Shown in pieces: positions 22,459-34,300 of a stretch of DNA of 64,000 bases. This DNA is from Limnanthes douglasii subsp. nivea (Eukaryota; Streptophyta; Magnoliopsida; Brassicales; Limnanthaceae), in NCBI GenBank assembly GCA_036936605.1, contig JAUPFV010000002.1, positions 220,441,046-220,505,045 of the forward strand. The letters are read 5' to 3'. Each line of letters opens with the position of its first letter. Within the stretch, counting starts at the first letter, position 1. Both the position numbers and the translations under genes were made by a program. Under the pieces are notes generated by a model. It was not told the origin of the DNA. It worked only from the letters and a program-made list of their open reading frames with translations, and did not search any database.

Positions 22459-25400
22459 TTGGAAGAAGGGGTTGACGATCCGAGGGAAACCCCGGGGTCT
22501 TTAATGGTGAGTGAAGATATAGAGGAGTTTACTTTTTCGGAAGGGAAGGTGCTTCGAATCGGAAATTTATTGACCCCTTTTCTACGTCAACAAATGCTTG
22601 ATTTTTTATCTCAAAATTTAGATGTCTTCTCTTGGAGGACAGAAGACGTAACAGGAGTACCTATTGAGGTAATTCGACATAGCCTGGCCATAGATCTGAA
22701 GGTCAAGCCGGTAATTCAAAAAAGAAGAGTGTTTTCCTTGGAAAAAGTAGAAGCAATTGTTGCCGAAGTGGATCGATTGTCTAAGGTTTGACACATAATG
22801 GAATCACAGTATCCTTTATGGACGGTGAATCCAGTAGTAGTAAAAAAAAGAATGGAAAATGAAGGATGTGTGTGGATTTTACAGATTTGAATAGAGCTTG
22901 TCCCAAATATTCATTTCATGTTCCTCTGATAGATCAGTTGAGTGATTCGATGGATGCTTTTTCAGGGTATAATCAGATCCAAATGGATCCAAAAGATCAA
23001 GAGTGCACAACCTTTATAACTGATAGGGGCTTGCATTGTTATAGAGTAATACCCTTCGGATTGAAGAATGCTGGAGCCACTTATCAGAGATTAATGAATA
23101 AAGTTTTCGCTACACAATGGGAAGAAATATGGAGGTATATATAGACGACATGGTATTGAAAATCTCAAGGGACGAAGTGCATCTTGATGATCTAGAGGAA
23201 GTTTTTTGAATCTAAGGGCGATCAGGTTAAAATTAAATCTTGAGAAATGCACCTTCGGAGTTCGTTCCGAGAAGTTTTTGGGTTTTATCATCAGTGAAAA
23301 AGGAATATAAGCTAACCCAGAACAACTAAAAGCTTTGATAACTATGAATTCTCCTCGGTCGATCAAAGAAGTGCAAATTCTGACACGAAGGTTAGCAGCA
23401 CTTAATCGACTTATTTCAAGATTTTTTTTATAAATGCTTTCCTTTCTTTCAAGTGTTACGAGGACCGAATAAGTTCGAATGGATGTGGGAATGTGAAGCA
23501 GCATTCACAAACATTAAAAATTTGTTGTCATCACCAGAGATTTTGACAAAGCTTTGAAATGGGGAGAAATTATTTCTGTACATTGCGGTATCGGAATTTG
23601 CACTCAGCGCAGTGTTAATTAGTGAAGATTCAGGAATTCCGAAGCCGGTGTATTATGTTAGTAAAAGTCTGGTGGGAGCAAAAAAAAGATATATGAAATT
23701 AGAAAAGCTGGCTTTAGCATTGGTGATTGTTGCTAGGAAGATGCGTCCATATATTCAAGCTCATACTATCAAAGTCCAAAATTCATTCCCCTTAAAAACA
23801 ATTTTACAATGACATGATATTTTGGGGAGGATGACCAAATCGTCAATGGAGTTGGAGGATTACGATATCTTATTTACAGCTCGAATAACGATCAAAGCAC
23901 ATGCATTGGCAGATTTTTTTTGTTGAGTTCCATTTAAGTCGATCAGATGAGGAAGAAACTAAAAAAGCTTTACCTGTAGATCTGAGGTAGGTTGTTCGAA
24001 CGGATGGAGGATCCAGTATTTCAGGGTTCAGTGTTGGGGTTCAATTAATAGATCTGACGGGAGAAACATATGGTCCAATCAATTAAATTTGGTTTTCATG
24101 CTTCGAACAATGAAGCTGAATACGAAGATGCTTTGGCAGATTTGAGATTGGCAAACATATGTGGGGCGACTTCAGTGCGCTTGGAAATGGATTCTTGGTT
24201 ATTAGCAAATCAGGTGTCTGGATTTTCCGAAGCAAGAAAGGATCGTTTGATTTTATATCTTCGGGAACTTTGGAATTTAATGCTTCTGTTTGACAACGTG
24301 GTTGTGGAATATATCGGGCGAGGAAGTAACACAGTGGCTGATTCTTTAGCAAATGTTACTTACAAGGAAGAATATCCTTGGATTTTCCTACAAGAAAATC
24401 CTTCAATTGTTACTCAATCTAGCCAATTTGAAAGTATAGAAGAATTATTTATCACGGATGAAAGCCAACGCGATTGGCGATAGGATATTCTTAATTTTTT
24501 TACCCAAGGACTACTGCCAGATGATTCCCAATTGGCCAAAACGTTAAGGGGTAAAGCCTACAGATATATAGTTCTGGATAGAATTTATATAAAAAGGCAT
24601 TAAGCAGGCCATTACTACGATGTTTAAGCAAGCAAGTATCACAAGAAGTATTGTCAGATTTGCATGATGGTGAAGGGTCAGCTCATTGTGGGTTCAAAGC
24701 TCTATCGCGTCGAGTTTTACTTGCAGGGTTTTACTGGCCTACAATCATGAACGATGCTAAGAATTTAGTCCGAGGTTGTGATACTTGTTAGAGATTTGCC
24801 AATGCTATTCACAGACCAGCACTACCACTTATGTCTATATCTGAGGTGATACCATTTGATAGGTGGGGAATTGATCTGGTGGGACCTTTGCCGATGGCTT
24901 ATGGGGGAAGACAGACGATAATTGTGGTGGTGGATTATTTTACGAAGTGGGCAGAAGCAGAACCGCTATCAGGAGCAAAGGCAAAGGATGTCATCAAATT
25001 TGTTGTGAATAGTATTTGTTGTTGTTTTGGGGTTCCTCGGAGAATCACAACAGATAATGACCCTCAATTTAATAATAAGGAAATGGCTGCATTTTGTACT
25101 TCTAAAGGAATTCAGCAATGTTTTTTTACGCCTTTTCATCCTCAAGCTAATGGACACGTAGAAGTGACAAATAGAACGATTTTAGATGCCTTGAAGAAGA
25201 ATCTATCGGGGGCAGCACGGAAATGGCCAAATTATTTGCAAGAGGTGTTTTTGGCTTATCAAACAACTCCAAGAGAGGCTACAAAAGAGATTCTTTTTGC
25301 TTTGGCGTCTGGAATGGATACAGTCAGCCCTATTGAATCTACAATGTCATCTTTTAGAATATCTCAATATTCTGAAAGGTCTAATGATGAAATTCGAAGG

Positions 25401-25709
25401 GCTAACTTGGATTTGATTGAGGATAAAATTGTTCGAGCTCATCTGAACGTAATCCATTATCAAACTCTTATGAGAAATAAATATGATTCGAAGCTGAAAA
25501 GAAGAGAATTTAAAGAAGGTGATAAAGTGTTGCGAAAAGTTTTCTTGCACACAAAGGAGAAGAATCTCGGAAAAATGGCTTCGAATTGGAAAGGGCCTTA
25601 TACAGTTGTTGAAAGAATCAAGTCGGGGTCTTATTGTCTTTGTGATTTTGAGGGGAGAATGCTTTAACATCCGTGGAATATCCAACACTTGAAGCTTTGT
25701 TGGGAGTAG
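22459..25709 (+). pseudogene. pol pseudogene of element A (RT, RNase H, aRNase H, integrase)
   Basis: Order on the plus strand: RT (22,459-23,400; MCVDFTDLNRACPK, FMDAFSGYNQ-type block, MEVYIDDM active site near 23,135), RNase H (23,560-23,800; KPVYYVSKSLVGAKKRY), then archaeal-type RNase H (23,990-24,360; RTDGGSS, ASNNEAEYEDALADLRLA). Integrase follows (24,600-25,709), with WGIDLVGPLP, ITTDNDPQFNN and HPQANGHVEV giving the D, D, E residues and a C-terminal HTKEKNLGKM-type chromatin end. The double RNase H is the mark of the Tat lineage. Frameshifts near 22,790, 22,850, 23,130 and 23,820 and several stops abolish function. An in-frame TAA at 25,665 precedes the homologous end HPWNIQHLK. Confidence 0.85.
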
Positions 25710-25861
25710 TTATGTTTTTGTACTTTGGAATTTTTGTTTTGAATGGCGCACTATTTCCTCTCCTATTGGCCTATGAAGGTTTTAACGAGGCGTTGTGTAC
25801 ATATTCAATATTATCAATAAAGTTCATTTTTTGGCCAATGGTTGTTTGCATATGTTTGATT

Positions 25862-25866
25862 ACTAT
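25862..25866. repeat. Target-site duplication of element B
   Basis: ACTAT at 25,862-25,866 directly precedes the left LTR. The same five bases follow the right LTR at 36,285-36,289. This fixes the insertion point of B inside element A, between its pol and antisense gene. Confidence 0.9.
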
Positions 25867-26274
25867 TGGTGAGGATAATTATCGCCTGAGGGTAGGCTTG
25901 TAATTTGTTTGGTATTTTATAGTGGTATGGAGGTGTTTAATATTTAGAGTATAGAGTAGAGAGATAATTAAGCTCGCTGGTTGCAGTTAATTTTCATTAC
26001 CCACACTTAATGCAGGTGGTTGGGTATTTATACCCTTATGTTTGGGCCCTTATGGGCTTTCGGGTCATGTTTAATGGACCCGGGTCATGTTCAAAGACCC
26101 ATGAGCTCTAAGTAGGAGAGCAAGTAGCTTAGTCAAGTAGTGTTTAGGTTTTTTAGTACTTTTGTCATTGTCCGAACAGTGTTATGAGCTAAGTATTCGA
26201 AGTGACCTGTCCGGTCCGGAGGCCTTGGACTGATCTGTCCCTGTCCGGGGAGCATGCAGAATTCGGACTCATCA
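25867..26274 (-). repeat. 3' LTR of element B
   Basis: On the minus strand it begins TGATGAGTCCG and ends CCTCACCA, an imperfect 7-bp terminal inverted repeat with TG...CA ends. A minus-strand TATA box (TATAAATA) lies at 26,025-26,032. The sequence is rich in TCCGG motifs. It differs from the right LTR by about eight substitutions and no indel. Confidence 0.95.
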
Positions 26275-26290
26275 GGAGCCCCTTTTTTAG
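26275..26290 (-). other. Polypurine tract of element B
   Basis: On the minus strand CTAAAAAAGGGGCTCC stands directly before the 3' LTR. Such tracts prime plus-strand DNA synthesis in LTR retrotransposons. Confidence 0.85.
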
Positions 26291-26610
26291 GTGTTTGTCC
26301 AAATTCCTTTGTCAAAAACTTGGAAAACAATCTGATACTAAGGGTGGTTCAAATCCGGACAGGTTTATTTGCCTTATGGTTTCATCCGGACTGATAAAGC
26401 TTTATGAATTCAAAACGGTTTTTGCCAGAGTTAGTGGGACACGTGTCGCTCTCTGATTAGTTGCTTCAGCCGTTTTTTCACCTTGAATTTCGAACTCACC
26501 TTCTTTGAAAAGCAACCTTTTAATTAAAGGTGGTGACATCAGCGCTGTCTTTTAATCATTACCAATCTTTTCGAATTCTCCTAGGAATCAACTTATTTTT
26601 TCAGATCCAC

Positions 26611-26618
26611 TATAAATT
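26611..26618 (+). promoter_or_regulatory. TATA box of the antisense gene in element B
   Basis: TATAAATT lies about 100 bp upstream of the antisense ATG (26,717), inside the element and outside the LTR. A CT-rich stretch (CTTTCTCTCTCTAAAG near 26,680) follows. TATA sequences sit at the matching place in elements A and C, which supports a dedicated promoter. Confidence 0.6.
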
Positions 26619-26716
26619 CAAACTCACTTTCCATTGTTCTACCATCTCTTTCACATTTACTCTGCAAAATTTCTCAAAGCTTTCTCTCTCTAAAGCAAAA
26701 ACTTGCTCAGTAGTTT

Positions 26717-28076
26717 ATGTTTACAGCAAGGAACGCTCTGGTCAAAGGCGGGTGGCTCAACCTCTCTGAGTTAGAGAAGGCTCAAAAAGTCGAAAGAGAA
26801 AGACGAATTACGGTAGGGTTACCCACTTCGCATGTTGATAGACCAATCACCTTTGCCACAGAGTCAGATCAAGGCTCTTCTTTTTCGAAGGGCATCAAGC
26901 CGAGAAAGCTATTTCAAACTAACCTTTCCCCTATCATCTCTGGTTCTTCGGTTCAAGAATCAGAACCTGCTGTCGAGCCAGGAGTTACAGCTACTAGCCT
27001 CAAAAAACCCTCATCCTTCATAGCAATGGGGTCGGATACGGAGCACTCTCCTTAGAAGCTAGTCGATAGGAGGATAGGTAGGTTAGTTAAAGGCCAATGG
27101 TCTAAAAATACTCCCTCAAAGTCGGGGGCAAAAGACAGCAGCACCAGGTCAAAGGTGCCTATTAGAGCCCCCAAGGACAGACTGTCCGGACCGGAGGGCA
27201 CCAGTCCAAGTCTTCAACAAGAAACTTCTGTTCCAGAAACTCTACCGGAGAGCAGAAACCAAAAGGACACTGAGGCCCAGCGGTCCGGAGACAAGGCTGA
27301 GTCAAACTTGAACCTTCCCCCCACTACAGCTGCTGAAATCCCTTCAACAATTATGGAGGAAGTTATGGAGGACTCTGTTGAAGAGGCTCCATTTGAGTCT
27401 GAGCCCTCCGGTCATACCAGTAGTGCAATAGTTGGCAAGAAGGACAAAGGCAAAGAGAAAATGTGTTTGAGGCATCCGGAGCTGCCGGAGAGCCTAGAAG
27501 GAAAAGTGGGGCCTTGCTTTCACAAGGTCAGCGTCAAGTATCTCCTTGCCCTGCAGAAAATAAACTACGCTTTCATCCACACAGCCGAGCTGGGCCGGAT
27601 GCGTACAAAATAGGGAATACCGGAGAATGTGAAGATTAGGATCCTCATTCATCCAGTGACTCCCATGGACTGCAAGTTAAGCGAAGTGGTCATGTTCACG
27701 GAGCTATTCAACTAGGGGCTCAGGTTCCCATTAGACCCAGAGATTGTCAGATACTTCCATTTGATAAAACTCTGTCTGAGCCAGCTGAGCCCCAACGCCT
27801 GGTACACCCTCATGTCATGCATCATGGCTTCGAGGCTCTCCGGGATCCCTCTGCCCATGGAAGAGTTTGCCACTGTGGCCGGACTTTGTAGAAATCCCAA
27901 CATCCCTTTTTACCACTTCAACATGGGGGATGATCTCAAAGCTGTGGATGACCTGTTGGAGGCGGAGAGGAATTGAAGGACCCAGTTCCTATTTGTTAGT
28001 GGTGCTTGGGAGAACGGAAAGAAGATCAAATCCGGAGAGAACCCAAGCCTCCTCAGAAGCAGGTGGAGGAATGACC
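26717..28076 (+). pseudogene. Antisense gene of element B, exon 1
   Basis: Exon 1 starts at ATG 26,717 (MFTARNALVKGGWLNLSELE) and stays in one frame to the intron at 28,077. It encodes a low-complexity acidic N-terminal region, then a conserved block: KVSVKYLLALQKINYAF, LRFPLDPEIVRYFHL, LSQLSPNAWYTLMSCI, PFYHFNMGDDLK. This block resembles the 'putative gypsy type transposon' domain (Transposase_28, PF04195), by memory of the family. Four in-frame stops (27,053, 27,611, 27,713, 27,974) interrupt it. Comparison with elements A and C shows the last two replace Trp codons. The gene runs against gag-pol and ends convergently with pol. Its function is unknown. Confidence 0.8.
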
Positions 28077-28166
28077 ATAAGTTTCCTGCCTTATATTTTT
28101 GTCTCTCTTTCTTTTCTTTTTTTTAGAGTTAGCTTATACTAATTGGTCTTACTTTTGCCTTAGCAG
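28077..28166 (+). other. Intron of the antisense gene in element B (90 bp)
   Basis: The acceptor is TTAGCAG at 28,160-28,166. The donor position reads ATAAGT, where element A has GTAAGT and C has GTAATC, so the donor G has mutated to A. The split falls 13 nt after a conserved TGG codon, phase 1, exactly as in A and C. Removing it joins the two conserved blocks in one frame. Confidence 0.75.
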
Positions 28167-29688
28167 AACTGCCCAAGGAGTTTAGTGACTACCTGAAAGC
28201 CGGGCAGGTTACTTGTGGCAAGATTAATGCTTGGGCCGCTGAGAAGTGGGGGAACCGATTCCATGATGCTTTTACCAGTGGCAACTTGGTAAGGTCTCAC
28301 TTGTGGAACACCACAGGTCAGAGAGACTTATCTTGGGAGGAGCTCATCATTCAGCCTCCTCCGGACGTTGTGCTTAAGAGGACCCATGAACTAGATGGGA
28401 AACTCTTCCTGCCAGGTCGGGCCAAAGCCCCGAGCAAGATGAAGGGCAAGAAGAAGAAGGGAAAGAAGGTGGTGGGTGGTGCTAACCCTCCTGATGTAGA
28501 GAAGGATGCTCCAATAGACCCGGAGGGGCCAGCCCAGAGCCAAATCGATGCTGCCCTCTTGGAAGTGGTGGAGCAAGAGACTCAAAAGTATGAAGCAAAC
28601 CTCCCAAAACCTCCAAGGGCTTCCAAGAGAAATCGTAAACAGGGAAGCGAAGACACAGACCGGGAGGCTAAGAAGAAGAAGACTTCTAAGGGAGACAAGC
28701 TTTCTCTCCGGGCTCCAGAGCCTTCTTTCCAAGCTGATCCTACTGACCCAACGCATGCCGAGGAGATTCCGGGTGACTTTCATACCGATGAGGTTGAGGG
28801 GGGAGATATTAATATTGATGGAGTAGACATCACCGGTCTTGGTGAGCTTGGTGAATACTTCCTCAATCTTCCCAGAGATGACTTTGTCGGGCCTTACCTC
28901 CCTCCGAGCAGCTCCAACACTGTCACTTTTAATGGTAAGACCTTTATCGTTTCTAGTGAAAGGGATGTCATAGCCCACTCTTTGTTAAGAAACGTTCAGC
29001 CTGTACTATTGTTGGAAAAACAAGTTCGAAACCAGGCCGATATCATCAAAGATCTCAAGTCTGACAAAGAGAAGCTGTCTGATGACCTTCGCACTGCCAC
29101 TTCCAATGCTGCCATGTTAAAGGAAGAAACTGAGGAGTTGAAGAGAAACCAAGAGGCAAGCACCACAAAAGTCGCCACTTTAGAGGACATCATTAGAGAC
29201 CTCCGGGAGAAGCTGTCCGGTCTGGAGAAAGACCTTGCTACCCCGAAGCAAGAATCCCCGCCAAGGACAAAATCATCACAAACTTAACCACTGACAAAAT
29301 TGCTCTTGAGAATACAGTGTCCAAATCTGCCGAGAAGAAAACCACTTTGTTAAGGGAGCAAGAGGCCAAGATCCAAGCCAAGATCGATTCTTATGCCAAC
29401 CAGATGATCGAAAGCCAGGAGAAAATGTACGCCAAGGTGAGGTCTGACATGGTTCTACTCTTCCATGAGAAGTTTCCGAAGAGGAACCTAGGGGACTTAT
29501 GGCTTCATGTTGAGTCTGATGACCTCCCGTATCATACAATGGCTGATGGAGACTTGAAAGGTTACTCTAGTGCTTTCTCATCTGATGACGAAGAACGTAC
29601 CGGAGAGAGCCCAGACAAAGAGGAAGATGATCCCAAGGGAAAGAAGAAAGTAGATGAAGGTGAGCCATCTTCAAAGGCTCAACCTTAA
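28167..29688 (+). pseudogene. Antisense gene of element B, exon 2
   Basis: Exon 2 opens with LPKEFSDYLKAGQV, then AEKWGNRFHDAFTSGNLVRS, which are conserved in A and C. A Lys-rich basic stretch follows (KMKGKKKKGKKVV near 28,440; a second near 28,665), possibly nuclear localisation signals. After an acidic section comes a long heptad-like, probably coiled-coil, region (28,990-29,460) and an acidic tail ending at 29,688. The frame is open for 333 codons to 29,287. A frameshift near 29,256 then moves it to the frame used from 29,290 to 29,688. No catalytic motif is visible. Confidence 0.8.
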
Positions 29689-29727
29689 CTTATGATTTAC
29701 TCTTTTTTTTTACTTCTTATCCAGACT

Positions 29728-29839
29728 AAAGTCCTTGGAAGGTCAAGGCATTCTTTTTGTAATTGTGTCCTGTATCTGACCGGATAGGGTTTTTTGTTCT
29801 ACTTTGACCATTCAAAAGTCCTTGGAAGGCCAAGGCATT
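29728..29839. repeat. Repeated CCTTGG/CCAAGG hairpin motif in element B
   Basis: AAAGTCCTTGGAAGG(T/C)CAAGGCATT occurs at 29,728-29,752 and 29,815-29,839. The second copy has perfect arms CCTTGG and CCAAGG around four bases. The pair lies just after the stop of the antisense gene, about 340 bp from the end of the convergent pol gene. Element C has the same motif at the same place. Confidence 0.75.
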
Positions 29840-30177
29840 TTAAGTTATTTCAATGAATGTTTCTGTTTTGCACAAATCTCATCTTCTTTCATTGTTTGTT
29901 CCAATTTTGATGGCTAGAGTTTAAATAGCCTTTAGTTATTTCATAGTGAGAGTGTTTAAGTTCTCAGGCTAGAGTTTAAATAGCCCTTAGTTATTTCAAT
30001 CCGGATAGTGTGACAAAGAACAAAATTTTAAAACACTTGGAAATTTTTTAAGAAGGCATCAAATTCTATTCAAAAGCTCGGACACCTCATTAAAACCTCC
30101 CCGTGCCACCAGGGAGGAAAGAGTATGCCCCCAAATATTTACATGGATGTTTAAACAAGTAAATATTTACACAAATG

Positions 30178-33100
30178 CTACTCCAAGTACATCCGGAGAT
30201 GCTCGATATTCCAAGGATGAGTCAAAACTCTTCCATCTTTGTCTTCCAACCAATATGTTCCAGTTTTAATTCTTTCAACAACCATATACGGACCTTCCCA
30301 AGTTGGGGCCAGCTTTCCAAACAGCTTTTCTTTAGTGTGTAAGAAGACTTTCCTTAATACCTTGTCCCCCGGTTGGAAATCTCTTCTTCTAACTTTGGAA
30401 GCAAACCTACTTCTCATCAAACCCTGATAGTGCGCAACTCTAAGGTGAGCTTTAACTTGTCTTTCTTCTATCAAATCAAGTTGACCTCTGATTGCCACCT
30501 CGTTAGCGTGTTCGGAGAAGTTGTGAACACGAAATTATGGGAGATTTGCTTCTATGGGAGCTACTGCATCCATCCCATAGACCAAAGCAAAGGGTGACTC
30601 TTGTGTTGCAGCCCCAGGTGTTGTCCGGTAGGCCCATAAGACCTCTTGTAAATAACTAGGCCACTTCCCAGCAGCCCCTTCTAAATTCTTCTTTAAACCG
30701 GATAGTATAGTTCTATTAGCCACTTCAACTTGCCCATTTTCTTGTGGGTGGAAAGGTGAAGAGAAACAATGTTGTATACCCCTTGAGGTACAGAAGCTCT
30801 CCATTTCCCTATTGTCGAACTGTGGCCCATTGTCTGTTGTTATCTTCTGTGGAACACCAAATCTGCAACAGATGTTGGATAAAATGAATTTTTTAACAGC
30901 TTTTCATGTGGTTCCTGCTAGAGGGGCTGCTTCAATCCACTTCGAAAAGTAGTCTATGGAAACAATTATAGTTTTGCGTCCTCCGGACGCCATAGGGAGA
31001 AGCCCTACTAAATCCAATCCCCATCGAGCAAAAGGAATAGGCTCAGAAATTAACTCTAAAGGAATGGCTGGAACATGAATTTCATTGTTGTACCTCTGGC
31101 ATGGGTCACACCTTCTTACCAATTCCTTAGCATCTTTTATGATAGATGTCCAATAGTAACCGGACAGTAAAACTCTTCTTGTTAAAGCCCTAAATCCACA
31201 ATGGGCTGATCCCTCACCATCATGTAATTCGGAGAGGACTACTTGAGACTCTTCATCCCCCAAACAACGCAGGAGAGGTTTACTGTAAGATTTATTATAC
31301 AACACTTCTCTCAATATGATGAAACCATGAGCCTTGTGTTTCAATGTTCAGGCTAGTGTCTTATCCGGAGGCACGACACCATCAGAGAGATATTGCAGGA
31401 GAGGAAACCTCCAGTCTTGAGGTTGTTTCACTTGTACTTCAAAAATTTCCTCTTCTTTACCCTTACTAAGTTGAATGGAGGGGCTTTCACGCACATGGAT
31501 CCATGGATATGACTCCGTATATGCTATGGTTGCTAACGAGTCTGCTAGCTCATTTTCTACCCGTGGTATGTGCTCATAAACAACACATTTAAACTTGAGT
31601 GCTTCATTTTTTAGGAGGAGTAAATATTTCACAAGCTGCTCCTTCTTAGCCTCATATTGGCCTTGGGCATGGTGGATCAAAAGCTGGGAATCACTTAGTA
31701 GCTTGACCATCTTAGCCCCACAAATGTAGGCTAACTTTAAACCAGCTATAGCTACCTCGTATTCAGACTCATTGTTAGATGCCCTGAAAGCAAAATAAAT
31801 AGCCTGGTACATTTTGTCTCCATATGGAGAAGTTAAACATACCCCTGCACCACATCCCATAGTGCTAGATCCACCATCTGTTCGGACGACCCATACCTTT
31901 TTATCCTTTATATCAGTAGCTTGCTCCGAATCCTTGTCGGAGTGGAATTCAACCAAAAAGTCAGCCACAACTTGGGCCTTAACTGCTGTTCGAGGAGCAA
32001 AGTCTATGTCGAAGTCCCCCAACTCTACTGACCACTTAGTCATCCTGCTCGAAATGTCTGCCTTTTGGAGGACATTCTTGAGGGGAAAAGAAGTCCGTAC
32101 GATGATGGGATGAGCCTGGAAATAAGGCCTCATCTTCCTAGCAGCTATCACCAGGGCTAACGCTAATTTTTCGAGTTTCAAGTAACGCTTCTCTGCATCT
32201 ATCAAACTTTTACTAATGTAGTACACTGGATGGGGATGACCATCGACCTCCCTTACCAACACAGCACTGATGGCACAACTTGAAACTGCCAAATATACAA
32301 AGAGTGTCTCTCCATCAACTGGTTTAAACAAAGTTTTGGGGGAGGACATGTGCTTTTTGATCTCATTGAAAGCCTCATCACACTGTGGGGTCCAATCGAA
32401 TCCGTTTGCACCCTTCAAGGTTTGAAAGAAAGGGGCACAACTGTCCGAAGACCTTGAGATAAATCTGTTTAAAGCAGCTAACCTCCCCGCTAACCGATGT
32501 ACTTCTTTAATATTTCTAGGTGGCTCCATCTGGAATAGAGCATTAAGCTGGTCCGGATCGGGTTGTATTCCATGCTCACTTATAATATAGCCCAGAAACT
32601 TCCCGGACTGCACTCCGAACACACACTTTTCTGGGTTTAATTTCAAATTGACTTTTACGAAGTTGGCAAAAGTTTCTTGGAGATCAGACAATTGCAATTG
32701 CTCATCCACACTCTTCACCATCATATCATCAATGTATACTTCCATATTTCTTCCAATCTGATCAGCAAAAGCTTTGTTTACTAACCTCTAATAAGTAGCC
32801 CCAGCATTTTTCAACCCAAACGGCATTACCTTATAGCAATGAAGACCTCTGTCAGTGACAAATGTGGTATGCTCTTGATCCTTCAGATCTACTTGAATCT
32901 GATTGTATCCGGAGAAGGCATCCATAAAGGAAAGTAGCTTGTTCCCAGAGGTGGAGTCTACTAACTGATCAATCCGGGGGACCGGATACAAATCTTTTGG
33001 GCAAGTTCTATTGAGATCTGTGAAGTCAATGCACATGCGCCACTTCCCATTTTTCTTTTTTACCAGAATCGGATTGACAGTCCACATAGAATACTGAGAC

Positions 33101-33459
33101 TCCTTGATGTGCCCCATCTTTGTAAGCCTGTCAACCTCTTGCACAATGACATCAGCCTTCTCCTTAGAAAAAGCTCTTCTCTTTTGAACCACTGGTGCTA
33201 CGTCTCTCCGGACGGATAAATGATGTGATATCACTTCTGCTGGAAGCCCAGTAACATCAGCATTGCACCAAGCAAAAACGTGCTGATGATTCTTCAAAAA
33301 CTTTAACATTTCATTTTTTAAAAAGGATGGAATCTTAGACCCTATCTTGACACTTTTTCCTTCTTCCAGACAGTGTGTTTCTACCTCTTCGACCGGTATC
33401 AACACTCCAGGGGTCTCTCTGGGGTCATCAATGTCACCCTCACCCCCAGAAAGCCCCAC
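30178..33459 (-). pseudogene. pol pseudogene of element B (RT, RNase H, aRNase H, integrase)
   Basis: One frame runs the whole length with only four internal stops (about 32,788, 31,348, 30,904, 30,535) and no frameshift. Domains: RT (RMCIDFTDLNRTCPKD, FMDAFSGYNQIQ, PFGLKNAGATY, active site MEVYIDDM), RNase H (HPVYYISKSLIDAEKRY), archaeal-type RNase H (VRTDGGSS, ASNNESEYEVAIAGL, LSDSQLLIHHAQGQYEAK), integrase zinc region (HCGFRALTRR...CDPCQ), and integrase core with WGLDLVG, TTDNGPQFDN and HPQENGQVEV. The end is THPWNIEHLRMYLE. Together these copy the element RNA and insert it. All four stops can be read as CAG, CAA or CGA changed to TAG, TAA or TGA. Confidence 0.92.
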
Positions 33460-33584
33460 AAACTGCTATTGCTCACTAATACGAACTGCCCCCAATGTTC
33501 GGGGAGCCAGAGCAGTAGCATAACATTCTCTTGCAATCTTTTGACTGCTCCGGACGACTCCAACCTGTCCCTGAACAGCATATT

Positions 33585-34300
33585 TCAAGCATTGATGGAC
33601 TGTTGAAGCCACTGCATCCTAGAGAGCCAAGACCTCCCTAGAATAGCATTATAGCAAGTGGGACAATCCACCACAATAAAGAGTATTCTGACCATTTTCT
33701 TGAAAGGGCCCTTGCCCAATAGAACTTCTTCTTCGAATTCTCCGATCACATCTGCTGAGCTGCCAGTAAAGCCCACAATTGATCTGTCCGAACTCTGAAT
33801 TACAGCTGGATTTTTCATTCTTTTGTATGTGGTTAAGAAAAGGATATTGGTTGAGCTCCTAGTATCCACCAGAAATCGTCTTATGTCATTACCCCCAATA
33901 GATGCTCCTATGACAACAGCATCCTCATGAGGGCCAGCAATGTCTCTTAAATCATCTTCATCAAAAAAAATGAAGGGGAATGAGTTTTGTGACTGATAGG
34001 AAGTCATGCCTCCTTCTAGCTGGGAGGCTAAAGTATGAACGTGCCTCTTTCTTGATGAAGCAGTAGGAGCTGTCATAGTATCCCCTCCGAAAATTGTAAG
34101 TGACTCAAAAAACATAATGAGTCCGGAGACCGACCTAGAATATTCCTCAATTGTACCCGCTCTGTTTTGAGTTGGATCCGGATCCAAGTACTCATATTCC
34201 ACATCAAACCTCTCAATTATGACCATGGCTCCCTCCGGAGCAGTATTACTTGGACCAACCCGGTGAGTGTTGTCAGGCATGTTACCTCCTCTTCTTTTGA
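33585..34300 (-). pseudogene. Aspartic protease of element B with altered active site
   Basis: The frame continues from gag. It contains GASIGGNDIRRFLVDTRSST, where the family has D-T-G-S-S. The Gly codon at 33,858-33,860 reads AGG (Arg), a G-to-A change from GGG. The rest of the domain is well kept (VIGEFEEEVLLGKGPFKK, CYNAILGRSWLSRM). A frameshift near 33,618 ends the frame at 33,585. The correct frame then runs on through TVHQCLKYAVQGQVGVV to a stop at 33,466-33,468 just before RT. Protease loss would block Gag-Pol processing. Confidence 0.85.

Noticed and set aside
23091..23504. 137-codon minus-strand frame
   Set aside because: Shadow of the RT gene of element A, which carries the YIDDM motif on the plus strand.
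28391..28978. 195-codon minus-strand frame
   Set aside because: It lies opposite exon 2 of the antisense gene of B, which has conserved relatives in A and C; this frame has none.
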